From Novosphingobium sp. AAP83 (GTDB taxonomy: Bacteria > Pseudomonadota > Alphaproteobacteria > Sphingomonadales > Sphingomonadaceae), in NCBI RefSeq assembly GCF_001295795.1, contig NZ_LJHY01000010.1, forward strand, positions 62,001 through 126,000: a stretch of DNA of 64,000 bases. Reading direction: 5' to 3'. Shown piece after piece: positions 1 to 14,295 of this stretch. Each line of letters opens with the position of its first letter. Position 1 is the stretch's first letter. The notes beneath the pieces are model-generated. The model was not told the DNA's origin. It did no database searches and saw only the letters and a list, made by a program, of their open reading frames with translations. The translations under genes were made by a program, and so were the position numbers.

Positions 1-2545
<2,545 letters not shown>

Positions 2546-3141
2546 GAAGGTTACGAGCCTCTTTCAAGTACTATGCTGGAAAACCAGCGGAAATCTGCCA
2601 CGCGCAGCGTGTGGCGCCACCAAACACCTAAAGGCCGCACGGCGCATGATTTTCCGAAAACGGAAGCCATGGCCCGCAGCCTTTTGCGTCAGATAGATTG
2701 CCCGGCCGCTTCCTTCCGTGGCCTTCCCCTGCGCATGGGACGGCCTTGCTCGAAGCGAGGACAGTGGCGGCATATAGGGGGCGTGCGGGCTTAAGTCAAA
2801 GCCGATTGCGCAGGTCGGCTACCTACAATGCTTGACTCTGCGTGGCTTGGCCGCCAAAGGGGCGCCGACCGGCAGTCCTTTCGGGGTCCGCCGATCATCC
2901 GTCCGAGACAGTTGGTGTGCAGGGTTTGCCTGCGCTTAATGTCCAGCCAAGGCGGGGAAAAGAGTTTTCACGGCCCACATCGCTCCTGAACGGGAACGAG
3001 CCTGTGCCGCCAGCGTCTGCTTTTTCAAGCGGCGCGCCTCCTTCCCTTGTCAACGGACTCGCCGGTGCTCGTATGGGCACCGTCAAACGTAGCCGGCCGT
3101 CTAGGGATCATCCCTGCACGGCCATAGTGAAGGAGTTAGGC
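2546..3141. promoter_or_regulatory. Divergent control region between rpoB and rplJ, including the rplJ leader
   Basis: About 600 bp without a convincing gene separates the two start codons. The rplJ side is GC-rich with several short inverted repeats and probably carries a long untranslated leader. In other bacteria this leader binds the L10-L12 complex for autogenous repression. A strong ribosome-binding site (AAGGAG) lies just before the rplJ ATG. The frame stays open upstream of that ATG, but its residues do not resemble L10. Exact promoters cannot be assigned by eye. Confidence 0.5.
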
Positions 3142-3657
3142 ATGGATCGTTCGCAGAAAGCCGAATCGGTCGCATTCCTTAACGGCGTCTTTTCCGAGGC
3201 CGGCGCGGTGGTCATCACCCGCAACCTCGGCATGACAGTGGCCCAGTCCACCGTCCTGCGTAACAAGATCCGTGAAGCGGGTGCTACCTACAAGGTTGCG
3301 AAGAACAGTCTTGCCAAGCTTGCCGTCGCGGGCACCGATTACGAAGGTCTGAGTGACTTGTTCACCGGTCCTACCGCAATCGCGGCATCCGCCGATCCGG
3401 TTGCTGCCGCCAAGGCAGTGGTCGAGTTCGCCAAGACCACCGACAAGATTGAAATTGTCGGCGGTGCAATGGGTTCGCAGGTTCTCAACGAAGCAGGGAT
3501 CAAGGCACTTGCCACGATGCCAAGCCTCGACGAACTGCGCGGCACGCTCATCGGCCTCATTCAGGCTCCGGCCACGAAGATCGCCCAGCTCACGACTGCT
3601 CCGGCAGCCAAGCTGGCCCGCGTCTTTGGTGCCTACGCCGAAAAAGAAGCCGCATAA
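3142..3657 (+). CDS. rplJ: 50S ribosomal protein L10
   Basis: L10 forms the base of the ribosomal stalk and anchors L12 dimers. The protein from the ATG at 3142 ([17 protein letters not shown]) is 171 residues, the normal length for alphaproteobacterial L10. Visible features are the N-terminal rRNA-binding domain, the segment [12 protein letters not shown], and a helical C-terminal L12-binding tail ending in GAYAEKEAA. The frame stays open upstream to 2842, but the ATG at 3142 has an AAGGAG site 5-10 bases before it and matches the family start. rplL follows after 63 bases, so the two form one operon. Confidence 0.97.
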   Translation: MDRSQKAESVAFLNGVFSEAGAVVITRNLGMTVAQSTVLRNKIREAGATYKVAKNSLAKLAVAGTDYEGLSDLFTGPTAIAASADPVAAAKAVVEFAKTTDKIEIVGGAMGSQVLNEAGIKALATMPSLDELRGTLIGLIQAPATKIAQLTTAPAAKLARVFGAYAEKEAA

Positions 3658-3720
3658 GACTGTTCGATTTCTCGCCGATGGCTTTGCCGTCGGACCAAAA
3701 CAAATCAGGAGTGAATTATC

Positions 3721-4092
3721 ATGGCTGACATCGCCAATCTCGTCGCCGAACTGTCGAAGCTGACCGTTCTTGAAGCCGCTGACCTTGCCAAGGCTCTTGA
3801 AGAAGCATGGGGCGTTAGCGCCGCTGCTGCTGTTGCTGTTGCCGGACCTGCTGCAGCTCCTGCCGAAGCAGTCGAAGAAAAGACCGAATTTGACGTGATC
3901 CTCACCGGTGACGGTGGCAAGAAGATCCAGGTCATCAAGGAAGTCCGCGCAATCACCTCGCTCGGCCTGACCGAAGCCAAGTCGCTCGTTGAAGCCGCTC
4001 CTAAGGCTATCAAGGAAGGCGTTTCGAAGGCTGAAGCCGAAGACATCAAGAAGAAGATCGAAGAAGCCGGCGGCACGGTGGAAATCAAGTAA
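3721..4092 (+). CDS. rplL: 50S ribosomal protein L7/L12
   Basis: L7/L12 is the multicopy stalk protein that recruits translation factors. The product has 123 residues. The N-terminal dimerisation helix is [20 protein letters not shown]. An Ala/Pro-rich hinge lies at about residues 35-52. The C-terminal domain contains [19 protein letters not shown] and ends EAGGTVEIK, exactly as expected. An AGGAG site precedes the ATG. A strong rho-independent terminator follows, so transcription probably ends here instead of running into rpoB, which lies on the other side and points the other way. Confidence 0.98.
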   Translation: MADIANLVAELSKLTVLEAADLAKALEEAWGVSAAAAVAVAGPAAAPAEAVEEKTEFDVILTGDGGKKIQVIKEVRAITSLGLTEAKSLVEAAPKAIKEGVSKAEAEDIKKKIEEAGGTVEIK

Positions 4093-4137
4093 TCTTCTCT
4101 ACCAGTTTCGCGGGTGTCTTGAAGCGCCCGTGGATGG

Positions 4138-4167
4138 AAAGGGCGGGGCCTCGGCTCCGCCCTTTTT
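4138..4167 (+). terminator. Rho-independent terminator after rplL
   Basis: A GC-rich stem (GGGCGGGGCC / GCTCCGCCC) is followed by TTTTT. The A-run before the stem means it may also work in the opposite direction for the convergent kinase gene that ends at 4180. Confidence 0.85.
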
Positions 4168-4179
4168 CGTGGGCGGGAG

Positions 4180-5553
4180 TCAAGCGCCAGACACATCCCC
4201 TTCAGGCGCAACCGGCACCATTACGCGCACTGACAGGCCCCCGGTATCGGCCCGGCCAAAGGCCAGTGTGCCGCCAAAGCGCTGCAACAGGCGATGCGCG
4301 GTCGGGATGCCGAGGCCGAAGCCTGCGGTATCGCGCGCGCGCGCTTCATCAATGCGATAGAACGGCGCGAGGATGCGTTCGAACTGGTCTTCGGGAATGC
4401 CGGGACCGTTGTCTTCGACTGTGATCGACCAACGCCCGTCGCCTTCGGGCAGTACATGCACCTCGGCGAACCCGCCATAATGGATCGCATTCTCAACCAG
4501 TGCGCGCAGCACCAGCAATAGCGGCTCACGATAGGTCTTTAGGATGGCACCGGGTGCAACCTCCAGCCGCGCCTGCCCCGGGAATGTGCCGCCCAGCAAA
4601 TCCGAGATTGCCGCGCCCAGATCAACAGTCTCGGGCGCAGCGGTGAGATGCTGTGCACGCAAATACTGCTGGAGCGACATCAGCATCGCTTCCATTTCCG
4701 AAGTGCTATCGCGCACCAGTCCGCCAATTTCAGCGTCATCGATCAAATCGGCGGCGATCGTCACGCGTGACAGGGGCGTGCGCAGATCATGGCTGATCGC
4801 TTCGAACGAGCGTGCCTGATCTTCAAGCATGGCGGCAATTCGGGCCTGCATAGCGTTCATTGAGCGGGCAAGGCTGCGCAAGTCATCCGGGCCACTTTCA
4901 CGCACAGGTACAAATTGGCCCTGCCCGATCGCATCGGCGGCATCGGTCAATTCGCGCAATGGCCGCGTCATGACCCGGAGCGACCACAACGCAAGCGCAA
5001 GACAGAGCCCTGCGGTTGCCAGTGTGAGCACGGCAGCGCGCAAAGCGATAGGCCAGCTTGAGCTGATATCGCGCGACCGGAAGTTAAGCCAGCGGCCATC
5101 GGGCAGGCGCATCGCTCCCACCAGATCGCGATAGCCGCCGTGCGAAGGTTCGATCCCCAGCATCAGCGCTTTTGCGCCAAGCGCCGGCTCCCAATGCAGG
5201 ATGTGGCCCCGGATTTCACCAACAACCTCGTCCGGCGGGCCTTGGGTAATGTGAGGTTGCGTCGCGAGCGCCACCTCAAGGTGGCCGGTGGACATCGTTT
5301 GCGCCAACGCTTCGGGGGCGACATCATACATGCGCTGACTGACCACCAGCAGTTCTGCCACCCGCCGTGCATGATCTTCGCGCAAAGTCTCTTTGTCTAT
5401 CGCATTGTAAAACAACAAACTGGCCAGCGCCTGCACGGCCGCGAGCAACAACAGCAACGTGGCGGCACGCACCGCCAGCCGCGACAGATTCGGCCTATGG
5501 CGAAGCGTGGTTGTTTTGCGCTTACGCAACGCCGGTTCGGGCATGCTCTCCAT
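4180..5553 (-). CDS. EnvZ-like sensor histidine kinase without an adjacent response regulator
   Basis: Membrane two-component sensor kinase of the EnvZ type. Two membrane segments are visible (about residues 25-49 and 168-190), enclosing a periplasmic sensor domain of about 115 residues. Then come a HAMP linker, a dimerisation box SHDLRTPLSR with the phospho-acceptor His, and an ATPase domain with N-box LVENAIHYGG, G1 VEDNGPGIPED and G2 GFGLGIPTAHRL. The frame is open to an ATG at 5673, but that start lies almost on the divergent transporter gene. I prefer the ATG at 5553 (MESMPEP) or 5544; no site has a strong ribosome-binding sequence. No response regulator lies beside it, so its partner must be encoded elsewhere. 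Confidence 0.85.
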   Translation of the reverse strand: MESMPEPALRKRKTTTLRHRPNLSRLAVRAATLLLLLAAVQALASLLFYNAIDKETLREDHARRVAELLVVSQRMYDVAPEALAQTMSTGHLEVALATQPHITQGPPDEVVGEIRGHILHWEPALGAKALMLGIEPSHGGYRDLVGAMRLPDGRWLNFRSRDISSSWPIALRAAVLTLATAGLCLALALWSLRVMTRPLRELTDAADAIGQGQFVPVRESGPDDLRSLARSMNAMQARIAAMLEDQARSFEAISHDLRTPLSRVTIAADLIDDAEIGGLVRDSTSEMEAMLMSLQQYLRAQHLTAAPETVDLGAAISDLLGGTFPGQARLEVAPGAILKTYREPLLLVLRALVENAIHYGGFAEVHVLPEGDGRWSITVEDNGPGIPEDQFERILAPFYRIDEARARDTAGFGLGIPTAHRLLQRFGGTLAFGRADTGGLSVRVMVPVAPEGDVSGA

Positions 5554-5690
5554 CACCCGACGCTTGCACCGGTTTGCCTCTTGGTCAACCTGTGTGACGG
5601 CCTGGACATATTTTGTGATCAATGATGCAAGGCGCACGCATGAATCCAACCCGATGCTGACTCTGCTTTCCACAAGCCACCTCCGGCCCT

Positions 5691-7082
5691 ATGGCGCGAC
5701 ATCTGATGTTTGAAAAACCACCCTTGCGTTACATCGAAGAACTGCGCGCGATGCTCCACCTTGCTGCACCGCTGGTGGGTGCGAACCTGCTGCAAATGGC
5801 CGTGTTTGCAGTTGATGTGGTTTTTGTGGCGCGGCTCGGGCCGGTTGCATTGGCCGCCGCATCGTTATCGGTATCACTGTTCGGCTTGCTCATCTGGAGC
5901 CTTTCAGGCCTCGTTGGCGCGGCGGCTCCCTTGGTCGCGGCCGAACTTGGCCAGCGCCGCCATGCCGTACGCGAGGTGCGCCGCACCGTGCGGATGACCG
6001 CATGGGCGGGTTTGCTCGGCGCGATTGTGGCGATGGGTGTGTGCCTGCTGGGCGAACCGCTGATGCGCGCAACCGGCCAGCAAGAGAATGTCATCGCCCT
6101 GGCCGTCCCGTTCCTTGGCGTGCTGATGTGGGCCGCCATCCCGGCGACATTCGCCGCGCTGCTGCGCACATTCGTGGCGACGATGGGCCGTCCCGCGATT
6201 GGCACCGCGATCACCGGCATGGCGGTGGTGGTCAATGCCTTGGGCAACTGGCTGTTTGTGTTTGGCAATCTGGGCATGCCCGAAATGGGGCTAACCGGAT
6301 CTGCGGTTTCCAGCGTGGTGACCACTTGCGCGATGCTGCTAGCTTATATCGTGGTAATCCGCACCGACCGCCGCTTGCGCCGCTACCGCCTGATGGGCAG
6401 ATGGTGGAAGATCGAACGCAAACGCTTTGCCGATGTCCTGCGCATTGGCCTGCCAATTACCGCTACGATTATAGCCGAAGCCGGAATGTTCAACGGCGCG
6501 GCGTTCCTGATGGGCCGGATTGGCGAAGTTGAACTTGCTGCACACACCGTGGCGCTGCAATTTGCCGCTATCGCGTTTCAAGTGCCGTTCGGCGTCGCTC
6601 AAGCTGCCACGATCCGTGTGGGCCTTGCGTTTGGGGCCGCTGACCGGGCTGCGATTGCGCTGGTTGGCCGTGTCGCGGTCGTACTCGGCATGGGCTTTAT
6701 GGTGCTCACCGCCAGTGTGATGCTATTTGCCCCGCGCCTTGTGCTACGCATCTATATTGACCCCGATGCGCCCCAAAACGCAGAGATGGTGCGTCTTGCG
6801 ATCCAGTATATGGTGATTGCCGCTGCCTTCCAGTTATTCGATGGCGCGCAAGCCGTCGGCGCTTCGTTGCTGCGCGGGTTACAAGATACGCGTGTGCCAA
6901 TGGGTTTTGCGTTGTTTGGCTACTGGGTGCCCGGCATTGGCACGGCGTTGGGCCTCGGCCTCTATTCACCACTTGGCGGGCTGGGCGTATGGATAGGCTT
7001 GATGGTCGGGCTGGTCGTCGTGGCTACGCTCATGCTCTGGCGTTGGAAAAATCGCGAGCAGATGGGGCTATTACCCGCGTAA
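5691..7082 (+). CDS. MATE family multidrug efflux transporter (NorM type)
   Basis: Inner-membrane Na+/H+ antiporter of the MATE family that exports drugs or metabolites. The 463-residue product has about twelve hydrophobic segments. Typical motifs are LAAPLVGANLLQMAVFAVD in the first helix and a duplicated second half beginning near RIGLPITATIIAEAGMF. An internal ATG at 5706 is an equally possible start. It is divergent from the histidine kinase gene with a very short gap, so their promoters must overlap or lie inside the coding starts. The substrate cannot be predicted. Confidence 0.9.
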   Translation: MARHLMFEKPPLRYIEELRAMLHLAAPLVGANLLQMAVFAVDVVFVARLGPVALAAASLSVSLFGLLIWSLSGLVGAAAPLVAAELGQRRHAVREVRRTVRMTAWAGLLGAIVAMGVCLLGEPLMRATGQQENVIALAVPFLGVLMWAAIPATFAALLRTFVATMGRPAIGTAITGMAVVVNALGNWLFVFGNLGMPEMGLTGSAVSSVVTTCAMLLAYIVVIRTDRRLRRYRLMGRWWKIERKRFADVLRIGLPITATIIAEAGMFNGAAFLMGRIGEVELAAHTVALQFAAIAFQVPFGVAQAATIRVGLAFGAADRAAIALVGRVAVVLGMGFMVLTASVMLFAPRLVLRIYIDPDAPQNAEMVRLAIQYMVIAAAFQLFDGAQAVGASLLRGLQDTRVPMGFALFGYWVPGIGTALGLGLYSPLGGLGVWIGLMVGLVVVATLMLWRWKNREQMGLLPA

Positions 7083-7160
7083 GGGCATTTCTTCGTCGGC
7101 ATGAAAAGAATCTCGTGCAAACCCATTGACGACCACTGCGCACGCACCCATATCCCACCC

Positions 7161-7189
7161 GCTGGCACTCTCCCCTTGAGAGTGCCAAG
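7161..7189 (+). promoter_or_regulatory. CIRCE operator (HrcA binding site) upstream of groESL
   Basis: A perfect inverted repeat TGGCACTC-N9-GAGTGCCA lies 34-60 bases before the groES start. This is the CIRCE element bound by the heat-shock repressor HrcA. It predicts HrcA-repressed, heat-inducible expression of groES-groEL. hrcA itself is not in the window. Confidence 0.95.
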
Positions 7190-7222
7190 CCTCATTTTTT
7201 AGTATGGAAGAGGGAGAAACCC

Positions 7223-9203
<1,981 letters not shown>

Positions 9204-9233
9204 GTCCAAACACACTTACGCCAAACAAGATCA

Positions 9234-9266
9234 GGGGCTGGAGGGGAAACCTTCCGGCCCTTTTTC
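9234..9266 (+). terminator. Rho-independent terminator after groEL
   Basis: The stem GGGCTGGAGG / CCTTCCGGCCC (with G-T pairs) and loop GGAAA are followed by TTTTTC, about 30 bases after the groEL stop. Confidence 0.8.
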
Positions 9267-9276
9267 TATGGCCTCA

Positions 9277-9816
9277 TCAGGAGGCTGGACGGGTCCGTTC
9301 GTAAAGGTTCACCGTGGCCCCGTCGGAAAAGGCGTGGGCATCATATTGCGAAAATCCCAACCGCCCGGCCAACCGGATGGAGGCGGTGTTTTCAGGGTCA
9401 ATCATGCAGGCGACACGGGTTTCTTGCTGTGTTCCATCAAACCATTCCAGCGCGGCGGTCATCGCTTCAATAGCATAACCTTTGCCCCAATGCTTTTGCG
9501 CGAACATCCAGCCCGCTTCGGGCACATCATCCAGACCTTTGCCAAATCCGCGCAGGGATTGGAAAACGCCTGCCTGGCCGATCAATTCGCCGCCTGCCTT
9601 TTCCCGGATCAGGAACATGCCATAGCCATAAAGCTGCCATGAGCCTGCCGCACGCAAGGTTCGGGAGAACATGTCGGCCGTCGGGTTTTCAGGCGCAGGC
9701 CCCAGAAAACGCTGCACTTGCGGATCGGCGACCAGATCGCGCAGCCGGATATAATCGTCGCGCCCGGCAAGGCTGAGAACGAGGCGTTCGCTTTCCAGCC
9801 GTATTGGCGCGTTCAT
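9277..9816 (-). CDS. GNAT family N-acetyltransferase (RimJ/RimL type)
   Basis: Acetyl-CoA-dependent acetyltransferase of the RimJ/RimL branch, 179 residues. It starts with the typical LESERLVLSLAGRDDY motif. The acetyl-CoA loop is seen as HWGKGYAIEAMTAAL, followed by ENTASIRLAGRLGF, the usual motif B. The substrate is unknown. Its ATG overlaps the stop of the preceding DUF445 gene (ATGA), so it is translationally coupled as the last gene of the RND efflux operon. Confidence 0.88.
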   Translation of the reverse strand: MNAPIRLESERLVLSLAGRDDYIRLRDLVADPQVQRFLGPAPENPTADMFSRTLRAAGSWQLYGYGMFLIREKAGGELIGQAGVFQSLRGFGKGLDDVPEAGWMFAQKHWGKGYAIEAMTAALEWFDGTQQETRVACMIDPENTASIRLAGRLGFSQYDAHAFSDGATVNLYERTRPAS

Positions 9817-11129
9817 AATGCCCTATCCAGAGCATGGAGCGAAAGGCCGACCAGTCCGCCCACCAGTGTGCCATTGATGCGGATGAATTGGAGATCACGG
9901 CCAACCGCACCCTCGATCCTATCGGTTACCGTGCGCGCATCCCAACGCTTCACGGTTTCGGACACCAGCCGCACAATCTGCGCGCCATAGCGTGTGGCGA
10001 CGCCCACCATGGTGCGCCGGGCAAAGCGATTGACGACGCGCTGCAACCCGGTATCGCGCTGCAAGGCGTGGCCCAATTCGGCAAGGCTTGCGCCAAACTG
10101 GCCGCCAAGCGCGCCTTGCGGATGGCGCACAAGTTCCAGCATGCGCGCGCGTCCACGCTCCCACAGACCATCAAGCCAACGCGCAAAGGCCGGGTTGGCA
10201 AGCACTTCGCGCTTCATCTGCTCCACTTTATCGCGCATCGCCGGATCATTGACCAGATCGTGTGCAAGCGCTTGCAATCCCTCTTCAATTTTGACGCGCA
10301 CAGGGTGATCGGGCACCACCAGCGTTTCGGCCAGCAACTTGTAAATTCCGTCAAGCACCGCATTGGCGAGCTTCCCGTCCAGCCCGGTCCAGCGCAGGAT
10401 GGTGTTGGCGCGTTCGTGGATCATCGTCTTGATCAGGGGCTCGTTGGCTTCGATTGTCTCAGCCGTTTTGCGGATCAGGCTTTCGATCACCGCCATGTGC
10501 CGCCCATCTGCAATCGCGGCGCCGATCAACTGGCCCAGCAGCGGGGCAAGGTCGATCTTCTCCAACTGGCGGCGCAGTGCGCCTTTGGCCAGACCGCCAA
10601 GTTCTTCGGGATCAAGCGATTCGAGGATATCAGCCACCAACCCCGCCGCGCCATCGCGCAGACGGCTTTCGCCGGTGCGCGGGTCTGCCAGAAAACCACC
10701 GAGCGCAGCAGCAGCGTTAACCGCCCCCATCCGCCGCGCGACGACTTGCGGGGTGAGAAAATTGCTTTGCAGGAACGCCGCCATCGTATCGGCAATGCGG
10801 TCCTTGTTTTCAGGGATGATCGCGGTATGCGGGATCGGCAGGCCCAGCGGATGGCGGAACAATGCGGTGACGGCAAACCAATCGGCCAACCCGCCAACCA
10901 TCGCTGCCTCGGCGAAAGCGCGCATATAGCCGAATGCCGGATGGATATGCTCCACCTGTCGCATGCCGAAATAGATCGCCGCCATCACGACCAGTAAGCA
11001 CGTTGCCACAATCCGCATGCGCCGAGCGCGGTCTATGGGGCCAGCCGGGCGCAACCCGAAAGTGCGGCGCGCAATGCGGGGCGCTGTTGATACGATGCCA
11101 TCGGAGGCAGTTGATAGAGGTGCGGTCAC
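9813..11129 (-). CDS. DUF445 family membrane-associated protein (YjiN-like)
   Basis: Large DUF445 protein of unknown function. An N-terminal hydrophobic segment (VATCLLVVMAAIYFG, about residues 40-54) precedes the family motif AAMVGGLADWFAVTALFRHPLGLPIPHT and then IIPENKDRIADTMAAF. The rest is mostly helical and membrane-surface-like, with a hydrophobic C-terminal segment. The start is uncertain. A GTG at 11129 overlaps the stop of the RND pump gene (GTGA), which would couple their translation. The frame is also open to ATGs at 11165 and 11204 inside that gene. Position in the operon suggests an envelope role, but that is only inference. Confidence 0.85.
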   Translation of the reverse strand: MTAPLSTASDGIVSTAPRIARRTFGLRPAGPIDRARRMRIVATCLLVVMAAIYFGMRQVEHIHPAFGYMRAFAEAAMVGGLADWFAVTALFRHPLGLPIPHTAIIPENKDRIADTMAAFLQSNFLTPQVVARRMGAVNAAAALGGFLADPRTGESRLRDGAAGLVADILESLDPEELGGLAKGALRRQLEKIDLAPLLGQLIGAAIADGRHMAVIESLIRKTAETIEANEPLIKTMIHERANTILRWTGLDGKLANAVLDGIYKLLAETLVVPDHPVRVKIEEGLQALAHDLVNDPAMRDKVEQMKREVLANPAFARWLDGLWERGRARMLELVRHPQGALGGQFGASLAELGHALQRDTGLQRVVNRFARRTMVGVATRYGAQIVRLVSETVKRWDARTVTDRIEGAVGRDLQFIRINGTLVGGLVGLSLHALDRAL

Positions 11130-14100
11130 TCCGCCGGGAATGCCTCGGGCGTCTTTTCGTTCCATGCACCCGGCTCTTGGCCCAAAACATTGCGTGACAG
11201 CCAAGGTCCGATGCGCTTTTCAAGGCCATCGGCCAAGCTGAAGCCCGCAGGAACGATCAGTAGCGTCAAAAGCGTCGAGAGCGTCAACCCGCCGATCACC
11301 ACGATGCCCATAGGCGCGCGCCATCCGGAATCCGAACCCAGTGTCACAGCCGTGGGAATCATGCCCGCCACCATCGCCACTGTTGTCATCACGATAGGCT
11401 GCGCGCGTTTGTGACCCGCCTCGGTAATTGCGGCAAGCTTGTCCTTGCCCGCAGCCATTTCCTCAATCGCAAAATCGATCAGCAGGATCGAGTTTTTGGC
11501 GACAATCCCGAACAGCATGAGGATGCCGATGAACACCGGCATGGATAGCGATTGTCCGGTTGCGGCGATGGCGATCAGACCGCCGAGTGGCGCGAGGAAC
11601 AGCGAGCCCATGTTCACCAATGGCGAGATAAAGCGGTGATACAGCAGGACCAGCACGGAAAACACGAGCAAGATACCGGCGCCCAGAGCGATGCCAAAGT
11701 TACTCAGCATTTCAGCTTCAAACTTGTCTTCGCCTGCCGCCGTGTTCGAAACGCCTTGCGGCAGGTTCTTCATGATCGGCAACTTCAGGATTTCCGTCAT
11801 CGCTTCGCCCTTGATCACCCCGGGCGGCAAATCTGCGCCGACATAGACGCGGCGGTTCTGGTTGTAGCGCTGGATTTGCGTAGGTCCGGAACCAAAGGTG
11901 ATTTCGGCAACGCGCGAAAGCGGCACGGAACCGCCCGAAATGGTCGGCACCGGCAGGTTTTCCAGCGTCGACAAATCGCGGCGTGATTCCACCGGCAACT
12001 TCACACGGATAGGCACCTGACGATCAGACAGCGAGAACTTCGCGCTGTTCTGGTCAATCTCACCCTGCGTGGCGATACGGATCACCTGGCTGAGCGCTTG
12101 CGTGGTGACGCCAAGATCGGCGGCAAGGTTGAGCCGGGGTTTGATGATCACTTCGGGCCGGCGCAAATCAGCGCCGACGCGGGGCGAGACAACCTGCGGG
12201 AGTTTGCTCATCTGTTCGATAAGCGTCTGCGCCGTTTTTTGCAGCACTTCGGGATCGGACCCGGTCAGCATAACGCTGATCGGCCTGCCCGAACCGCCGC
12301 CGGGGCCGCTTGGACCATTGGCCACGAAGTTGGTCCGCACATCGGCAACTTGCTGCAAACGCGGGGTCATTTCCCGCTCGAAATCGATGCTCGACCGCTC
12401 CCGATCCTTGCGCAAGTTCAGGTATACCGTGGCCCTGCCCTCACGCACCGATTCAAGCGCCGATTCAAATTCCTGTTCACGGTTCACGACGTTAACGATC
12501 TCGGACACTTTGCGATCAGTCTGCGCCAAAGTCGTGCCGGGCACCATTTCGATACTGACCTGGCTGGAATCGCTATCACTTGTCGGGAAGAACTGGCTGG
12601 GAATCGAAGTCCCCAACAGCACGGTCAGAACAAGCGCAACCAGACCGATTCCCATCATCCAAACGCGATGATCGAAGAACCGCGCTAGGATACGACGGCG
12701 CGGGTTCTTTTCCCGATAGGCCCTGGCTTTCGATGTATCGAGCGACCAGCTCAATACTTTCATATAGCGGTCCATCCAGACCCCGCCACCATGCTCGGCC
12801 TCGCCATGGGCTTTGAGGAAATAGGCCGCGATCATTGGCGTGATCATACGCGCGACCAGCAGCGAGAACAGCACCGCGATCACCACGGTCATGCCGAAGT
12901 TCTTGAAGAACTGGCCCGAAACACCGGGCATCAGCGCAACCGGGAAGAACACGGCGACAATCGAGAACGTGGTGGCGACAACCGCAAGGCCGATCTCGTC
13001 TGCCGCATCAATCGATGCCTGATAGGCCGATTTGCCCATCCGCATGTGGCGCACAATATTCTCGATCTCGACGATGGCATCGTCGACCAACACCCCGGCC
13101 ACAAGGCCCAGCGCCAGCAACGACAGCTGGTTGAGCGTAAAGCCCATCAGATCAAGAACCCAGAACGTGGGGATTGATGAAAGCGGAATGGCCACAGCCG
13201 AGACAATCGTCGCCCGCCAGTCGCGCAGGAAGAAGAACACCACGATCACAGCCAGAATCGCGCCTTCAACCATCGCGTTCATCGAGGAGCGGTACTGGTC
13301 CTTGGTATATTTTACCGAGGTGAACAGTTCGACGAAGTGAACTTTTCCGCCCTGCTCCGCCTCAAGTTTGCGCAATTGAACGACCGCACCATCATAAACC
13401 GAGACGTCGGATTCGCCGCGCGCGCGCGAAACCGCAAACGTCACAACCGGTTTGCCGTTGAACTTTGCGATCGAGGTTAACTCGCTGAAACCGTCGCGGA
13501 CTTCGGCGACTTCGGCCAAACGTATTGTGCGTCCGTTGGACAAGCTAATCTCGGTCTGCGACAGATCATAAGCCGATGTAGCATTGCCCAACACGCGGAC
13601 CGACTGGCGCGAACCGGCAATTTCGGTGCGGCCACCAGCGGCGTTGATATTCACCTGCCGCAAAGCAGCGTTGATCTGGGGCGCTGTGACACCGAGCGAA
13701 TTCATCCGCGCCGGATCGAGCGTGACAGCGATTTCGCGGCTGACACCGCCTGACCGGCTTACTTCTGCCATGCCGGCAACGGTCAACAACCGCTTGGCCA
13801 CCGTATCATCGATATACCACGATAATTGCTCAAGTGTCATGTCATCGGCAGCGACAGCAAAGTAGGCAATCGGCTCTGACGAGGTTTCCACCTTGAATAC
13901 TTGCGGTTCAAGAATGCCTTCAGGAAGATCGCTGCGGATCTGGTCAACCTGGTTCTTGACCTCGTTGACCGCCGCGTTGATGTCCTCGCCGATCTTGAAC
14001 TGGACCATCGTCTGGCTGTTGCCCTCCGACGCGGTCGAAGTCAGCGTATCGACGCCCGCGATCGAACGCACGGCGGATTCAACCCGTTGGGTAATCTGGT

Positions 14101-14290
14101 TTTCGATTTCCGATGGCGCGGCGCCCGGCTGGGCAATCGATACGATCACCACAGGAAATTCGATATCCGGGTTGTCCTGCACTTTCATCTGCATGAACGA
14201 GACAAGCCCGGCCAGCGTCAGCCCGATGAACAGGACAATCGGCACGACCGGGTTGCGGATGCACCAGGCCGAGATGTTCTGGAAATTCAT
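11126..14290 (-). CDS. RND efflux pump, inner-membrane transporter (AcrB/HAE-1 family)
   Basis: Proton-driven RND exporter of 1054 residues, the normal family size. It begins with the amphipathic helix and first membrane segment ([21 protein letters not shown]). It has two large periplasmic loops and twelve membrane helices. The helix-4 segment contains [21 protein letters not shown], with the paired aspartates needed for proton relay. The second half repeats the fold ([22 protein letters not shown]). The membrane-fusion gene lies 5 bases upstream. No outer-membrane channel gene is seen nearby. The substrate is unknown. Confidence 0.95.
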   Translation of the reverse strand: MNFQNISAWCIRNPVVPIVLFIGLTLAGLVSFMQMKVQDNPDIEFPVVIVSIAQPGAAPSEIENQITQRVESAVRSIAGVDTLTSTASEGNSQTMVQFKIGEDINAAVNEVKNQVDQIRSDLPEGILEPQVFKVETSSEPIAYFAVAADDMTLEQLSWYIDDTVAKRLLTVAGMAEVSRSGGVSREIAVTLDPARMNSLGVTAPQINAALRQVNINAAGGRTEIAGSRQSVRVLGNATSAYDLSQTEISLSNGRTIRLAEVAEVRDGFSELTSIAKFNGKPVVTFAVSRARGESDVSVYDGAVVQLRKLEAEQGGKVHFVELFTSVKYTKDQYRSSMNAMVEGAILAVIVVFFFLRDWRATIVSAVAIPLSSIPTFWVLDLMGFTLNQLSLLALGLVAGVLVDDAIVEIENIVRHMRMGKSAYQASIDAADEIGLAVVATTFSIVAVFFPVALMPGVSGQFFKNFGMTVVIAVLFSLLVARMITPMIAAYFLKAHGEAEHGGGVWMDRYMKVLSWSLDTSKARAYREKNPRRRILARFFDHRVWMMGIGLVALVLTVLLGTSIPSQFFPTSDSDSSQVSIEMVPGTTLAQTDRKVSEIVNVVNREQEFESALESVREGRATVYLNLRKDRERSSIDFEREMTPRLQQVADVRTNFVANGPSGPGGGSGRPISVMLTGSDPEVLQKTAQTLIEQMSKLPQVVSPRVGADLRRPEVIIKPRLNLAADLGVTTQALSQVIRIATQGEIDQNSAKFSLSDRQVPIRVKLPVESRRDLSTLENLPVPTISGGSVPLSRVAEITFGSGPTQIQRYNQNRRVYVGADLPPGVIKGEAMTEILKLPIMKNLPQGVSNTAAGEDKFEAEMLSNFGIALGAGILLVFSVLVLLYHRFISPLVNMGSLFLAPLGGLIAIAATGQSLSMPVFIGILMLFGIVAKNSILLIDFAIEEMAAGKDKLAAITEAGHKRAQPIVMTTVAMVAGMIPTAVTLGSDSGWRAPMGIVVIGGLTLSTLLTLLIVPAGFSLADGLEKRIGPWLSRNVLGQEPGAWNEKTPEAFPAE

Positions 14291-14295
14291 GCCGG

